Shown: positions 1 through 8,728 of the stretch, in pieces
How the letters are laid out: each line of letters opens with the position of its first letter
Numbering within the stretch: the stretch's first letter is position 1
Source of the DNA: Gammaproteobacteria bacterium
GTDB taxonomy: Bacteria; Pseudomonadota; Gammaproteobacteria; Burkholderiales; Rhodocyclaceae
DNA: 64,000 bases
Reading direction: 5' to 3'
NCBI GenBank assembly: GCA_018828385.1
Contig: JAHJVE010000023.1
Span: forward strand, 186,001 to 250,000
Program-made: the position numbers and the translations under genes
Notes under the pieces: model-generated
Told to the model about the DNA's origin: nothing
Database searches by the model: none
Seen by the model: only the letters and a program-made list of their open reading frames with translations

Positions 1-574
1 GGCCGACGGCAATGCCTTCGATGGCAAACTCGACCTCTTCGGGATTGACGATGATCGGCTGGAAATCGGGATTCTCGGCGATCAATCTGATCTGCCCGCC
101 GCTGCGTTCCAGCCGCTTGACGGTAACTTCCTCGTCGATCCGGGCGACGACGATCTGCCCGTCGCGCGCCTGGTTGGTCTTGTGCACGGCGAGCAGGTCG
201 CCGTCGAACATGCCGATATCGATCATCGACGTGCCGCGCACCTTGAGCAGGAAATCGGCCTTGGGCGAAAACATGCCGGCATCGAAGGCGTAACGGCCCT
301 GGACGTTTTCGACAGCGAGAATCGGCGAACCGGCGGCGACGCTGCCGATCAGCGGCAAGCCAAGCTGTTCGACCAACCGGATACCGCGCGCCGAGCCGGG
401 CTCGAGCGTGATGGCGCCCTTCTTGGCCAAGGCCTTGAGGTGGTCTTCAGCAGCATTCGGCGAAGCAAAACCGAAAGCGCTGGAGATTTCCATACGCGTC
501 GGCGGCGCGCCAAGTACTTCCAGCGTGCTTTTGATGAAATCAAGAATTTCCTGCTGACGTGGCGTGAGTTTCAT
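1..574 (-). CDS. lexA: LexA repressor (3' end cut by window edge)
   Basis: SOS-response repressor and self-cleaving protease. 191 codons are visible and the C-terminal tail runs off the window. The start ATG (574-572) has a GGAGG ribosome site at 581-585. The N-terminus begins [15 protein letters not shown], the typical winged-helix DNA-binding domain. The Ala-Gly cleavage site is A80-G81 in SVAAGSP; the catalytic Ser is S115 in RGTSM and the Lys is K152 in EVTVKRL, so the autoprotease looks intact. A perfect LexA box lies 27-42 bp upstream of the start, indicating autoregulation. Identification is firm. Confidence 0.96.
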   Translation of the reverse strand, partial: MKLTPRQQEILDFIKSTLEVLGAPPTRMEISSAFGFASPNAAEDHLKALAKKGAITLEPGSARGIRLVEQLGLPLIGSVAAGSPILAVENVQGRYAFDAGMFSPKADFLLKVRGTSMIDIGMFDGDLLAVHKTNQARDGQIVVARIDEEVTVKRLERSGGQIRLIAENPDFQPIIVNPEEVEFAIEGIAVG

Positions 575-600
575 GGCCGGCCTCCGCTAATAATCAATGA

Positions 601-616
601 CTGTATTTTTGTACAG
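601..616. promoter_or_regulatory. SOS box (LexA operator) upstream of lexA
   Basis: CTGTATTTTTGTACAG matches the CTGT-N8-ACAG LexA consensus exactly. It sits just upstream of the lexA start codon, where LexA would repress its own promoter. Confidence 0.9.
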
Positions 617-680
617 TAATTTGTTTTTGGCAAGCGAAAAATCAGCGGTGGTGGCAGTCAGAGGAGGGGCGTGGGCGATG

Positions 681-716
681 CTACGGTCAACCGGAAATTT
701 TGGCAAAAATTGAAAT
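681..716 (+). repeat. Dispersed 36-bp element, copy 1
   Basis: First half CTACGGTCAACCGGAAA, second half TTTTGGCAAAAATTGAAAT. It differs by one base from the copies at 7466-7501 and 29285-29320. It lies between lexA and the lipase gene and marks one edge of the VgrG effector module. Confidence 0.85.
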
Positions 717-737
717 GCCCAGATAAGTACCTCTACG

Positions 738-2411
738 CTAATCGTTGCCCTTGAATACAGTCCTGAACTTCAGAATACCAATGCTGTTCATCTGATATTC
801 ATCCATTCCCATGTCGATGAACCCAGCCATGGAGTCGTGGATATATCGATCAAAGAAAACATCCATCTCGGGCGTCACGGAACGAGGGGCGATGCGTTTA
901 GCTACACGGATGGCATGTTGTTCTGAAGAGCTAGGCGGCAACCCGGCAGCCTTGAGAATTTTTTCATGAAGCTCCGCCGATTTGACCGGATCAAAATCAG
1001 TAGACAAGGCAACTTGATCACGTACGGAATGCGGCTTTCCCGGATCCAGCGCTGGCGTCAAGGAACTGAGGCGGCGAATGAAACAATTTTGTGTGGAACG
1101 TAGGTAACCCTGATCCCTGGCCGAAGCAGTGGTATACGGTGGGCGCAGGAAAAAGGCATTACGGTGCTTGAAGCGATAGCTGAAGTAATACGCCATATGT
1201 TTTCGCCCCAAATCCTCGACTGGCCCTGCTCCGATTTTGGCTGCCTTGATGTAGGCGTTGAAATCGGCGATGGCGGTATCGGATGGCGTGAGGTCCTTTC
1301 TGAAACGCTCCTCCAATTGATACTTCCACTCCTTCAAGGGGACCCCGGCATCGATTGCCTCTTCATACATCCTTTTGCCGGGGATGATGGACATGAAGGC
1401 ATCCGGCGCCGGCGAAACACCCAGCGCTTTGGGTGCATAGCCTCCACCAACATCGGAGTGGGCGCCGGGATACATCACTTCCATGGCATTCGCCGGGTAG
1501 TCGGATTTGACACGCACGGAGTCGAGTGGAAAACAGGCACGAACTTCGTGCCCAGCTACAAAATGCACGCAACGCTCCACAGCCGGATTGATTTCCAGCG
1601 TGTTGTCCGCCCAGCCTTGGTGGCCGGCCAGGGTACCGGAGTCCGAGAGGTTCGCTAGCCCAACCGAGGCCACCGTGTCGAAAATGCCGAGAAACTGTAA
1701 GCGAATGGGAATGCCGGCAAATGTCCAGCCGCCGCCCTCCTGCTTACAAACCTCAAACAACCAGTTCACAAAAACGCGAGCCTCCGCCGCGCCGCGCGAA
1801 AAGCCGAAAACCGATACATTGATCTGCTCGACTGCCGGCTTGCGATTTTTCAACGCTGCTGCGAGCTTATCTTGCCATGTGCGAAGTGCCATACGTCGCT
1901 GGGTAGCTGGCGAGCCGGAACTTGCCAAGGTGTTGGCGATGTTTGCTGCCGCGTCACCCAATATCAGGTGTGCGCCCGTGACATAGATATGCGGCGAGTT
2001 CAGCAGCTGGAGTAGCCCCCAGATAATGCGAGCCTCTCCCCGCTCTCCGCCGATGGCACCCCGGTTTTTCTTAAAAAGGTAAGTATTGTCGTCGCCAATT
2101 TGGGGAAATTTTGTGCCGACACCCGGAATGTAGTGGCGAAAATAACCTTTTTTTCGTTCATCACGGAAGGTATGAAACAACCGCACTACATTGCTGTGCT
2201 TGCGCTCCTCGACTGGTGGCTCTGTATAGTCGGCATCCAGATTGTTGCCAGTACCATCGAAAAACAGGCCAACAAAGACCTGCCCGGAACAGGTGGGGGT
2301 ATTGTCTTTGGGTACAGTGCAGGCAGCCGCCTTGGCGCGTTGCATGGCTTCCCGCGCAGAAAGCTTGCGGTGGCCCGATTCGGGAAATGGAGATGGGGAA
2401 ATCGTTGCCAT
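738..2411 (-). CDS. T6SS lipase effector of the DUF2235 (Tle1-like) family
   Basis: A 557-residue alpha/beta hydrolase of the DUF2235 family, which includes Tle1-type phospholipase effectors. Visible motifs are FFDGTGNN (residues 50-57), the nucleophile elbow GFSRG (203-207, Ser205), FDTV (244-247) and HSDVGGGY (318-325, candidate acid Asp320). It is last in a minus-strand series VgrG, DUF4123 adaptor, DUF3304 lipoproteins, lipase, which is the usual order for a VgrG cargo effector. It starts 2 bp after the preceding stop. Its first 54 bases are duplicated at 2945-2998. No signal peptide is visible, as expected for a T6SS cargo. Lipid substrate is not known. Confidence 0.88.
   Translation of the reverse strand: MATISPSPFPESGHRKLSAREAMQRAKAAACTVPKDNTPTCSGQVFVGLFFDGTGNNLDADYTEPPVEERKHSNVVRLFHTFRDERKKGYFRHYIPGVGTKFPQIGDDNTYLFKKNRGAIGGERGEARIIWGLLQLLNSPHIYVTGAHLILGDAAANIANTLASSGSPATQRRMALRTWQDKLAAALKNRKPAVEQINVSVFGFSRGAAEARVFVNWLFEVCKQEGGGWTFAGIPIRLQFLGIFDTVASVGLANLSDSGTLAGHQGWADNTLEINPAVERCVHFVAGHEVRACFPLDSVRVKSDYPANAMEVMYPGAHSDVGGGYAPKALGVSPAPDAFMSIIPGKRMYEEAIDAGVPLKEWKYQLEERFRKDLTPSDTAIADFNAYIKAAKIGAGPVEDLGRKHMAYYFSYRFKHRNAFFLRPPYTTASARDQGYLRSTQNCFIRRLSSLTPALDPGKPHSVRDQVALSTDFDPVKSAELHEKILKAAGLPPSSSEQHAIRVAKRIAPRSVTPEMDVFFDRYIHDSMAGFIDMGMDEYQMNSIGILKFRTVFKGND
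2358..2411 (-). repeat. 54-bp direct repeat, functional copy (lipase 5' end)
   Basis: The first 18 codons of the lipase gene (MATISPSPFPESGHRKLS). This matches 2945-2998 at 52 of 54 bases. It marks the right-hand end of a tandem duplication of the immunity gene. Confidence 0.9.
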
Positions 2412-2413
2412 GG

Positions 2414-2923
2414 CTATTTGCCTTTTTGGGATTTGTCGCTGTCAGGATGCGGAAATGGATGCCCCTCGTACCCGGCTGCATATTTATGCACTAGCACCTT
2501 TACCTCATCACCCGGAAAGATGTGAATAAAGAATGTTCCCAGTTCACCCTCATACTTTGGCACCTCTACTGTCCGTTCTTTCCATGGCGATTCCTTCGTT
2601 GCTGGCACGCCATCAATAAATTGTCGCGTGCCGTCTGGGTTGAATATCGGAATATCGTCTTCTTGCCATTTAATCGTTGCCATCAATCCCTGGCGCCAAT
2701 GTTTGGGCAAAACGACACAGCACACCCCGCCGCCTTCGCCGTGGGCAGACGCATCCAAAATTCCACCTTCGCCGTTGATGACGATGGAAACAATGCTCTC
2801 ATCCGTATGGTTGTATGCCCCGTAGCTCACCGCGACGGTTTCATCTCCGGAACAGGCCACCAGCACGAACCCTATCAAGCATGCCGTTAAGTAGTTCTTG
2901 GTTGATCGAATGCGTTTGTTCAT
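2414..2923 (-). CDS. DUF3304 lipoprotein, probable lipase immunity protein (copy B)
   Basis: A 169-residue lipoprotein. The start ATG at 2923 (MNKRIRSTKNY) is chosen because it begins a standard lipoprotein signal with lipobox LVAC-S; the longer frame from 2998 only reads through a remnant of the lipase start. The mature part resembles DUF3304 proteins, which accompany T6SS lipases and are thought to neutralise them in the periplasm. It is strongly similar over its whole length to the neighbour at 3002-3505 (shared ACLIGFVLVACSGDETVAVS and GTFFIHIFPGDEVKVL). It ends 2 bp before the lipase start. The immunity role is inferred from family and position. Confidence 0.8.
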   Translation of the reverse strand: MNKRIRSTKNYLTACLIGFVLVACSGDETVAVSYGAYNHTDESIVSIVINGEGGILDASAHGEGGGVCCVVLPKHWRQGLMATIKWQEDDIPIFNPDGTRQFIDGVPATKESPWKERTVEVPKYEGELGTFFIHIFPGDEVKVLVHKYAAGYEGHPFPHPDSDKSQKGK

Positions 2924-2944
2924 GAAGTTCCTTTGTTTCCCCAT

Positions 2945-2998
2945 AGAAAGCTTGCGATGGCCCGATTCGGGAAATGGGGATGGGGAAATCGTTGCCAT
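2945..2998 (-). repeat. 54-bp direct repeat, remnant of lipase 5' end between immunity copies
   Basis: Near-exact copy (52/54) of the first 18 codons of the lipase gene at 2358-2411, stranded between the two DUF3304 genes. It runs in frame into copy B, so it could still initiate a longer product, but the lipoprotein signal starts internally. It is the footprint of a tandem duplication of immunity gene plus lipase 5' end. Confidence 0.88.
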
Positions 2999-3001
2999 GA
3001 A

Positions 3002-3505
3002 TTAGCTTTCTCTCTTAAATCCTGAGGGATGGGGGAGTGGATGCTTCGGGTTTCCAGCGCCATATATATTCATCAGCACCTTTACCTCGTCACCCGGAAA
3101 GATGTGAATAAAGAACGTTCCCATCTCACCATCATACTTTGGCACCTCTACCGTACGTTCTTTCCATGGCCCCGGAACAAGAACTGTCTTTCCGTCTCTG
3201 ATGACCTCCTTTCCCTGTTCATCTTTCAGCCAATCTCCATCCAACTGCCATTTAATCGTCGCCATCAATCCAGGACGCCAGCGTTTCGGCAAAACGACAC
3301 AGCACATGCTGCCGCCTCCTCCGTGGGCAGAAGCATCCAAAATCCCACCTTCGCCGTTGATGACGATGGAAACAATGTCCTCATCCGTATGGTTGTATGC
3401 CGCATAGCTCACGGCGACGGTTTCATCACCGGAACAGGCCACCAGCACGAACCCTATCAAGCATGCCAATAACCAGTTCTTGGTTGATTGAATCTGTTTA
3501 CTCAT
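3002..3505 (-). CDS. DUF3304 lipoprotein, probable lipase immunity protein (copy A)
   Basis: A 167-residue lipoprotein paralogous to the gene at 2414-2923. The start ATG at 3505 (MSKQIQSTKNW) overlaps the TGA of the upstream DUF4123 gene as ATGA and is preceded by AAAGGA, so translation is probably coupled. The signal peptide ends in lipobox LVAC-S. The two copies differ most in the middle, where this one has DGDWLKDEQGKEVIRDG in place of EDDIPIFNPDGTRQF. That loop may set which effector variant is recognised, but this is inference. Confidence 0.8.
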   Translation of the reverse strand: MSKQIQSTKNWLLACLIGFVLVACSGDETVAVSYAAYNHTDEDIVSIVINGEGGILDASAHGGGGSMCCVVLPKRWRPGLMATIKWQLDGDWLKDEQGKEVIRDGKTVLVPGPWKERTVEVPKYDGEMGTFFIHIFPGDEVKVLMNIYGAGNPKHPLPHPSGFKRES

Positions 3506-4386
3506 GAAAATCCTTTGTTTTCCATAAATTCCGCCAATGTATCTTCGAAGCCTTTCCCGTTCCAAGAATGCTCTGATAGCCAAGTCGAAGTCTCCGGGTC
3601 AGTTAACAGTCGCCCTTCCGTAAATAGCGCCGCTACACCTAAGGCGTATTGATCACTTGTCCCGAATACACCTAGCTCCGAACAAAGCGCCAGCGCTTGG
3701 TCCAGTATCTCGTAGTTGGCATATCCGTCACGTACCGCAAGCAGTTCCGGAAAGTGGTTACCCATGTAATCTGCCATGGCATCGACTTCCCCTGCGCGAA
3801 GTAATTCAGCCAAGCAGTCGTTGTCGATTTCCAACGGTTCATCGTTACGCGCTGGCAATAGCGGCAATGGCAAATCCTGTAACTCACCATCGCGCTCGAC
3901 GGTCCACCATGCTGTTGCATCAGCGGCCAGACGATTCCATATCTTTTCCTGACTGGCGAGTTCAGGCAGCACGCGCGTATCGGCAAAACGCAGCAGGTAA
4001 CGCTCTTTGTCTTCCGTTTCAACTTCAAGCAGGCTTTGCCAGCTGACGCATAGATCGCTTGCCGGCAATTTCGAACGGATAAAACTGAGCATTGGGCGAC
4101 CTTGGCAATGGTGCAACAAGCGCGACAATTGGTGCTGCAATTGATCTGGGCTGCTGGTCGACAACGCATGCAGGACCGGAGAAACGCCAGATAGCGCTGC
4201 TAGCTGGCCTTGGGAATACAAGGCCAATCCTTCGTTTCCGGGTACGCGAAGCGCTTTCCCCTCGTGATCGAATGCAGTATCGACCAAGGCATACCAGTGA
4301 TTTTCCCCGGCGGTATTCGCTATCCGTCCGCCAAAATCGGCTAGCAATATCGGTAAATCGTACTGTTTCACTGCGTAGTAAGTCAT
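3502..4386 (-). CDS. DUF4123 T6SS adaptor/chaperone (Tap/TEC type)
   Basis: A 294-residue cytoplasmic protein with an N-terminal DUF4123-type region (about 25-150, including HWYALVDTAFD and GRPMLSFIRS). DUF4123 proteins load effectors onto the C-terminus of a cognate VgrG. It starts 8 bp after the vgrG stop and overlaps the next lipoprotein gene by ATGA, so vgrG, adaptor, immunity and lipase form one transcription unit. The C-terminal part (about 190-294) is less conserved and probably contacts the cargo. No signal peptide or membrane segment is visible. Confidence 0.82.
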   Translation of the reverse strand: MTYYAVKQYDLPILLADFGGRIANTAGENHWYALVDTAFDHEGKALRVPGNEGLALYSQGQLAALSGVSPVLHALSTSSPDQLQHQLSRLLHHCQGRPMLSFIRSKLPASDLCVSWQSLLEVETEDKERYLLRFADTRVLPELASQEKIWNRLAADATAWWTVERDGELQDLPLPLLPARNDEPLEIDNDCLAELLRAGEVDAMADYMGNHFPELLAVRDGYANYEILDQALALCSELGVFGTSDQYALGVAALFTEGRLLTDPETSTWLSEHSWNGKGFEDTLAEFMENKGFS

Positions 4387-4394
4387 ATTGAGTA

Positions 4395-7262
4395 TCAGAC
4401 TTTAGCCAGCGCAGAACCATTGTTCATCGCTTTCAGGAGGCACTCGACACAAACATTCTGCGGAAATGCTGGCAACGCATAACCTCCCTTCTCCGGCCCC
4501 CCAAACGATTTCCTACTCGCCTGCACAGTAATCGTCCCCGGGCACTGCACGGTGATCCCGCCATCAATCGTGATACTCGCCCCGCCCGACACCGCGATGT
4601 GAATCTTCTTGGCTGCCGCGAAGTCGATGTGCTGGGTGGCCGAGACGAGTTTCATGTCTTTCCTGGCCAGGAACTTCATCTCGTCGCTTTGTGCCTGCAG
4701 GTCGATGTCGTCTTTGGCGGCGATGAGTTTGAGGCCGGTGTTGCCCTGCCCCGGTTCGATGGCCCCGGCCAGGAGGCCGATGGCCTGGCCGCTGTGGATG
4801 CGGGCCTGGCCGGCGATGGCGAGGTTGGTGTCTTCAGCGCTTGCGAAGGTGAGGGTTTCGCCGTTGGTGTACTGGAGATTTTGCCCGGCGATGTGGCCGA
4901 TGCCGGCTTTGCCGCTCTGGATGATGGCGGGGTCGGTGAGGTGCGGGCGTTTGTCGGCACTAGCGGTGATGTTTTTTTGTTGGGCGTCGCCTTTGGCGGC
5001 GTCCTGATCCTGGGCGTCGACCATGCCGCTGGATACCTTGTGCAGGGCTTTGAGTGGGGCGGCGTGGTCGTCGATTTTGCTTTGCCCTTTGCCCTGGCTG
5101 CCGATGCTGCCGGCGAGCTGGACGGTGTGGTGGGTGGCGGCGGCCTGGTTGAGTGTTTGGGCCAGGGTGCCGGCTTGTTTGAGCAGCGCCATGGCCGGGG
5201 CGTTATCGCCGGCCGGTTGGCTGGAGCTGGCGTGGGGCCAGGTGGTCATGACCAGGCCCTGCCCGGCGCGTAGCGCGCCCCAGGCGTCGGTGCGCAGTTC
5301 GCTGCCGGTGCCGCGCAAGGAGCCGCGGTAGTTGTCGGCTTGATGGATGAGGTGGCCGAGGTTGAGTTGGCTGCTGTGTTGGGTGGTGCCGAGTTGCAGG
5401 CGTTGTTGCTGGTCGGTGTCGTCGAGGACGAGCTGGTTGTAGCCGGTGCTGCCGAATTCCTTGCTCTTGAAGCCGCTGAGGGCGGCCGGGTGGCCGTGGC
5501 TTTGGGCTGCGCCGCCGTGCCAGGCGGGGCTGTTGCCGCTGGCGGTATTGCCCTGGCCGCTCGGGCGGTGGTCGGTGGCGGGGTCGAAGGGGGTGTTGGC
5601 TTCGCTGGTGTTGCCGGGGTCTTGTCCGCCCGGGGTGGGGGTGATGCCGCCCTCCCCCTGGCCGTTGTAGAGGGTGCCGAGGAGATAGGGGCGATCAATG
5701 TCGCCGCCGAGGAAGTCGATGAGGACTTCCTGGCCGATCCGGGGGAGCCATTGCCAGCCCATGCCGGGGCCGGCTTGCCGGCTGAGGACGCGGATCCAGC
5801 AGGAAGATTGGTCTTCCGGCGTTTCGCCTTGTTGCCAGTGGAAGCGGATCTTGATGCGGCCGAGGGCGTCGCACCAGAGTTCGTCGGGGCCGTTGGCGGT
5901 GCTGCGGCCTTCGGGGCCGACGACGATGGCACTCATCGGGCCGGGAGTGGTCGGCCGCGGGTTGAGCCGGGCGCCGCTGCGGTCCTGGAGTTGGGCACGC
6001 CAGGCTTGCGGGGCGTGGTGGGCGGTGAAGGTGTTGCCGTAACCGCGGTCGACGGCAAGTTTGAGGAGTTCGGGATCGAGGTGCTGCGGGGCGCGGGCCG
6101 GCTGGATGGGGTCGCCTCCGCTCAGGAGGGTATCGTCCTGGCTGGCCAGGCCTTCGCCAAGACGTTGGGCGACGGCGGCGATGGCGTCGCCGCTGAGGTT
6201 GTTGATGCCGACGTGGGTGATGTCGGTGGCGCTGTATTTGTGTTCGAAGCTGGTTTGTTGCGGGTCGATGGGCAGGCCGATGAGATCGAAAGCGGTGCCG
6301 GGACGCAGGCTGCGCACGGTGCTGCGGGCAAGCCAGGTGCGTTGGCGGGCTTCCCGGGCTTCCATGGCGAGGCGGCCGTAGCGTTCGGCTTCACCGGCGT
6401 TGGCCCAGGCGTAGAGACCGGGGTCGTCGTAGCTTTCAAGGACGGGGGCATGTTCGCCGCCGATGCTTTGGGCGCCTGGCACGTTGAGGCTGACGGTCTT
6501 TTTGGCTTTGTAGTCGTAGCTGATGGCGCTGAGCACGCTGCTGGTCAGACGCCGTTGTTCGCCGAAGGCGACGATGGCGTCCTGGGCTTCTTGCGAGTCG
6601 GCGCGGTGGTAGCGCAGGCCGCGTCCGCCGTTGGCAGATTGGGAGAGGATGTCTTCCGGGAAACGCCGGCTGTCGGCAAAGAGGCGCAGACGATGGCCAG
6701 CCGGGGCTTGGTCGTCTTCTTCGACACACCAGCCGAGTCCTTCTTCCGCCAGCAGGCGGCTGATGAAGGTGTAGTCGGATTCACCGTATTGCACGCAGTA
6801 ACTGCGCGGCCGGGTGTCGGCGAGAAAACCGCTGACTTCGTCGCTCCATTGCCAGGCGGCGACGTCGGCGTAGTCGGCAAAGACTGCTTCGGCGATTTCA
6901 ATGACGGTTTTGTCTTGAAAGACTCGGTTGTGACGGCCGCGGCTGAGTAGCCAGACCCAGGGGACGAGGGTAATCCGGTAACGGGCGAAGCCGCCGTCGC
7001 TCCCCAGCTTGCTGGCCGCGCGGACCAGACCGGTGCGGGAGGCTTCGCTGCCGTCGGAGAGGCGGGTCTTGAGACTGGCTGCGCGACCCAGAAACTGCTT
7101 GAGTTCGAGGTAGGCGTCGGTTGCCAGCAAATCGACATGAATTTCGAAGCCTTCAGACAGCGCTTCCCTGCCCCACCAGGCTTCGACCGAAATCGCCGGC
7201 CCGCCTTCTCCACACCAAGTCAGTTCATAGAGACGCGTGTCAGATTGGAATACAGAGAGCAT
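4395..7262 (-). CDS. vgrG: T6SS spike protein VgrG (TssI)
   Basis: A 955-residue VgrG. The N-terminal gp27-like part covers about residues 1-370, and the gp5 OB-fold lies near 465-475 (GRIKIRFHWQQGE). The Vgr core/DUF2345 region covers about 655-900 (ELRTDAWGALRAGQGL; ARIHSGQAIGLLAG), and the beta-helix needle ends in ITIDGGITVQCPGTITVQAS. A short tail carrying NVCVECLLKA follows; this kind of C-terminal tail is common in VgrGs that carry DUF4123-dependent cargo. No extra enzymatic domain is fused. It is the first gene of the effector module, with the AT-rich gap at 7263-7605 upstream as its likely promoter region. Confidence 0.95.
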   Translation of the reverse strand: MLSVFQSDTRLYELTWCGEGGPAISVEAWWGREALSEGFEIHVDLLATDAYLELKQFLGRAASLKTRLSDGSEASRTGLVRAASKLGSDGGFARYRITLVPWVWLLSRGRHNRVFQDKTVIEIAEAVFADYADVAAWQWSDEVSGFLADTRPRSYCVQYGESDYTFISRLLAEEGLGWCVEEDDQAPAGHRLRLFADSRRFPEDILSQSANGGRGLRYHRADSQEAQDAIVAFGEQRRLTSSVLSAISYDYKAKKTVSLNVPGAQSIGGEHAPVLESYDDPGLYAWANAGEAERYGRLAMEAREARQRTWLARSTVRSLRPGTAFDLIGLPIDPQQTSFEHKYSATDITHVGINNLSGDAIAAVAQRLGEGLASQDDTLLSGGDPIQPARAPQHLDPELLKLAVDRGYGNTFTAHHAPQAWRAQLQDRSGARLNPRPTTPGPMSAIVVGPEGRSTANGPDELWCDALGRIKIRFHWQQGETPEDQSSCWIRVLSRQAGPGMGWQWLPRIGQEVLIDFLGGDIDRPYLLGTLYNGQGEGGITPTPGGQDPGNTSEANTPFDPATDHRPSGQGNTASGNSPAWHGGAAQSHGHPAALSGFKSKEFGSTGYNQLVLDDTDQQQRLQLGTTQHSSQLNLGHLIHQADNYRGSLRGTGSELRTDAWGALRAGQGLVMTTWPHASSSQPAGDNAPAMALLKQAGTLAQTLNQAAATHHTVQLAGSIGSQGKGQSKIDDHAAPLKALHKVSSGMVDAQDQDAAKGDAQQKNITASADKRPHLTDPAIIQSGKAGIGHIAGQNLQYTNGETLTFASAEDTNLAIAGQARIHSGQAIGLLAGAIEPGQGNTGLKLIAAKDDIDLQAQSDEMKFLARKDMKLVSATQHIDFAAAKKIHIAVSGGASITIDGGITVQCPGTITVQASRKSFGGPEKGGYALPAFPQNVCVECLLKAMNNGSALAKV

Positions 7263-7605
7263 AGTAGTTCAACAGACCTTAAGCCGAATAAGCGGAAACA
7301 GACCCCGAAAGCGATCCAAATAGCATGCGATTTTAAGTCATGACCCATATTGCATGAAATACTTTTGCCGCATGTATGGTGAGTATTTTTTATTTGGATA
7401 CGCCGTATTGTTCAGTTGAAGGCGAATTTCCTTGTTTTTTAGATGATTCAAGAAAATAGAGAATGCTACGGTCAACCGGAAATTTTGGCCAAAATTGAAA
7501 TAATGCGCTGCATTTTTCAATCAGCATGGCGATACAGGAGCATGCAAAGCCACATTGACGGACTATGCGTATAAACTATCCGACTTTACATTTATCTTCG
7601 AAATC
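7263..7605. other. AT-rich divergent intergenic region between vgrG and tssA
   Basis: About 340 bp without a convincing gene. It separates vgrG (minus) from tssA (plus), so it should hold promoters for both. It contains element copy 2 (7466-7501). Short frames here only read the element and AT-rich flanks. Base composition is clearly more AT-rich than the flanking genes. I see no clear sigma54 or sigma70 site. Confidence 0.6.
7466..7501 (+). repeat. Dispersed 36-bp element, copy 2
   Basis: First half CTACGGTCAACCGGAAA, second half TTTTGGCCAAAATTGAAAT. Identical to the copy at 29285-29320 and one base different from 681-716. It contains the 16-bp perfect palindrome AATTTTGGCCAAAATT and the inverted pair CGGT-CA-ACCG. 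It marks the second edge of the VgrG effector module in the same orientation as copy 1. Confidence 0.9.
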
Positions 7606-8679
7606 ATGGATATTGCATATCTTGTACAGCCGCTCTCCTCACCGGCGGGGCCATGCGGCGAGGATCTGATTTTTTCGTCCGAGTTCGACGAAATACAGGA
7701 AGCGCGGCGTTTCGATGACCCGACGATCTCCCAGGGGGAGTGGGTCACGGACATCAAGGAAGCGGATTGGCCGGCAGTCGTCAGAATTTGTGAACACGTG
7801 CTGGCCAACAAAGCCAAGGATTTGCGCCTGGTTGCCTGGCTGACTGAAGCGCGTTGCAAGATCGATGGACTGGCCGGGCTGGCCGATGGCTACACGCTGC
7901 TGGGCCAGTTGAGCGAGAGTCAGTGGAGTCACCTTCACCCCTTGCCGGACGACGGCGATATCGAACAGCGGGTCGGCGTCCTTGACTGGCTGGTCAATCA
8001 GACTGCCCGGCTGATTCGCGAAGTCCCGGTGACCAATTCCAGCAAGGGAAAGTTCTCGTTAACCGACCTTGAGTCGGCTCGCGTCGCCGCCAAGAACCTC
8101 GAGCGCGACCCCGGCATGGCGGATGAAATTGCCCGCAACGCGGCGCTCACGGTCGAACGCTTCGAGGCAGCAGCCAAGGACACCCCACGCCAGCAATTTG
8201 ACGACAAGCTGCATGCGGCCGAGCGCCTGATGATCGCCATGGTTTCGGCCCAGACCATACTGAATGCGCGGATGGGCGAATACGCGCCCTCTTTCGGCCC
8301 TTCGCTGGATGCGCTCGATGATGTGAAGCGATTTTTGCAGCGCCGCGCCGGCCCGTCAGCCGCCACTAGCCCACAACTTCCAGGAAAGACCGCCATGCCC
8401 GCCGCCACCCAGGCCAGCACTGACATGAACGAACACGCTTCTGGTTCGGCAGGTTTCGGCGGGCCGGTACGCTCCCGCGAACAGGCGATCCAGCAATTGC
8501 AGGAAATCGCCATCTTCTTTCGCCGCACCGAACCGCATAGCCCGGTGGCCTACCTGGCCGAAAAAGCGGCCAAGTGGGGCAGCATGCCCCTGCATGAATG
8601 GTTGCGCACGGTGGTCAAGGATGACGGCGCCCTGCTCCGCGTCGAGGAACTGCTCGGCGTTGCCCCGAATAACGAGTAA
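7606..8679 (+). CDS. tssA: T6SS protein TssA (ImpA N-terminal domain)
   Basis: A 357-residue TssA. The ATG at 7606 is preferred over an upstream TTG (7555) because MDIAYLVQPLSSPAGPCGEDL matches the usual TssA start. The ImpA-type N-terminal domain covers about residues 5-130. The C-terminus (REQAIQQLQEIAIFFRRTEP, then HSPVAYLAEKA) is the short ring-forming type seen in Pseudomonas TssA1. TssA primes baseplate and sheath assembly at the membrane complex. It is convergent with the tssM-tagF-ompA series and separated from it by a strong bidirectional terminator. Confidence 0.9.
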   Translation: MDIAYLVQPLSSPAGPCGEDLIFSSEFDEIQEARRFDDPTISQGEWVTDIKEADWPAVVRICEHVLANKAKDLRLVAWLTEARCKIDGLAGLADGYTLLGQLSESQWSHLHPLPDDGDIEQRVGVLDWLVNQTARLIREVPVTNSSKGKFSLTDLESARVAAKNLERDPGMADEIARNAALTVERFEAAAKDTPRQQFDDKLHAAERLMIAMVSAQTILNARMGEYAPSFGPSLDALDDVKRFLQRRAGPSAATSPQLPGKTAMPAATQASTDMNEHASGSAGFGGPVRSREQAIQQLQEIAIFFRRTEPHSPVAYLAEKAAKWGSMPLHEWLRTVVKDDGALLRVEELLGVAPNNE

Positions 8680-8699
8680 GGCGTCTCGCCTGTCGAAAA

Positions 8700-8728
8700 A
8701 ATCCCCGCCTCACAGGCGGGGATTTTTT
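8700..8728. terminator. Bidirectional rho-independent terminator between tssA and ompA-like gene
   Basis: Ten-bp GC-rich stem AATCCCCGCC / GGCGGGGATT (8700-8709 with 8715-8724) and a 5-base loop. T-runs follow on the plus strand (8723-8728) and A-runs precede (8696-8701), so it can serve both converging genes. Confidence 0.88.

Noticed and set aside
5340-6950. Long plus-strand open frame of 536 codons opposite vgrG
   Set aside because: It is a mirror of the vgrG coding strand with Gly/Ala/Val-rich low-complexity translation and no family resemblance; high GC makes such shadows common.
7338-7520. Minus-strand 60-codon frame upstream of tssA
   Set aside because: Reads the element in reverse and AT-rich flanks; no other support.
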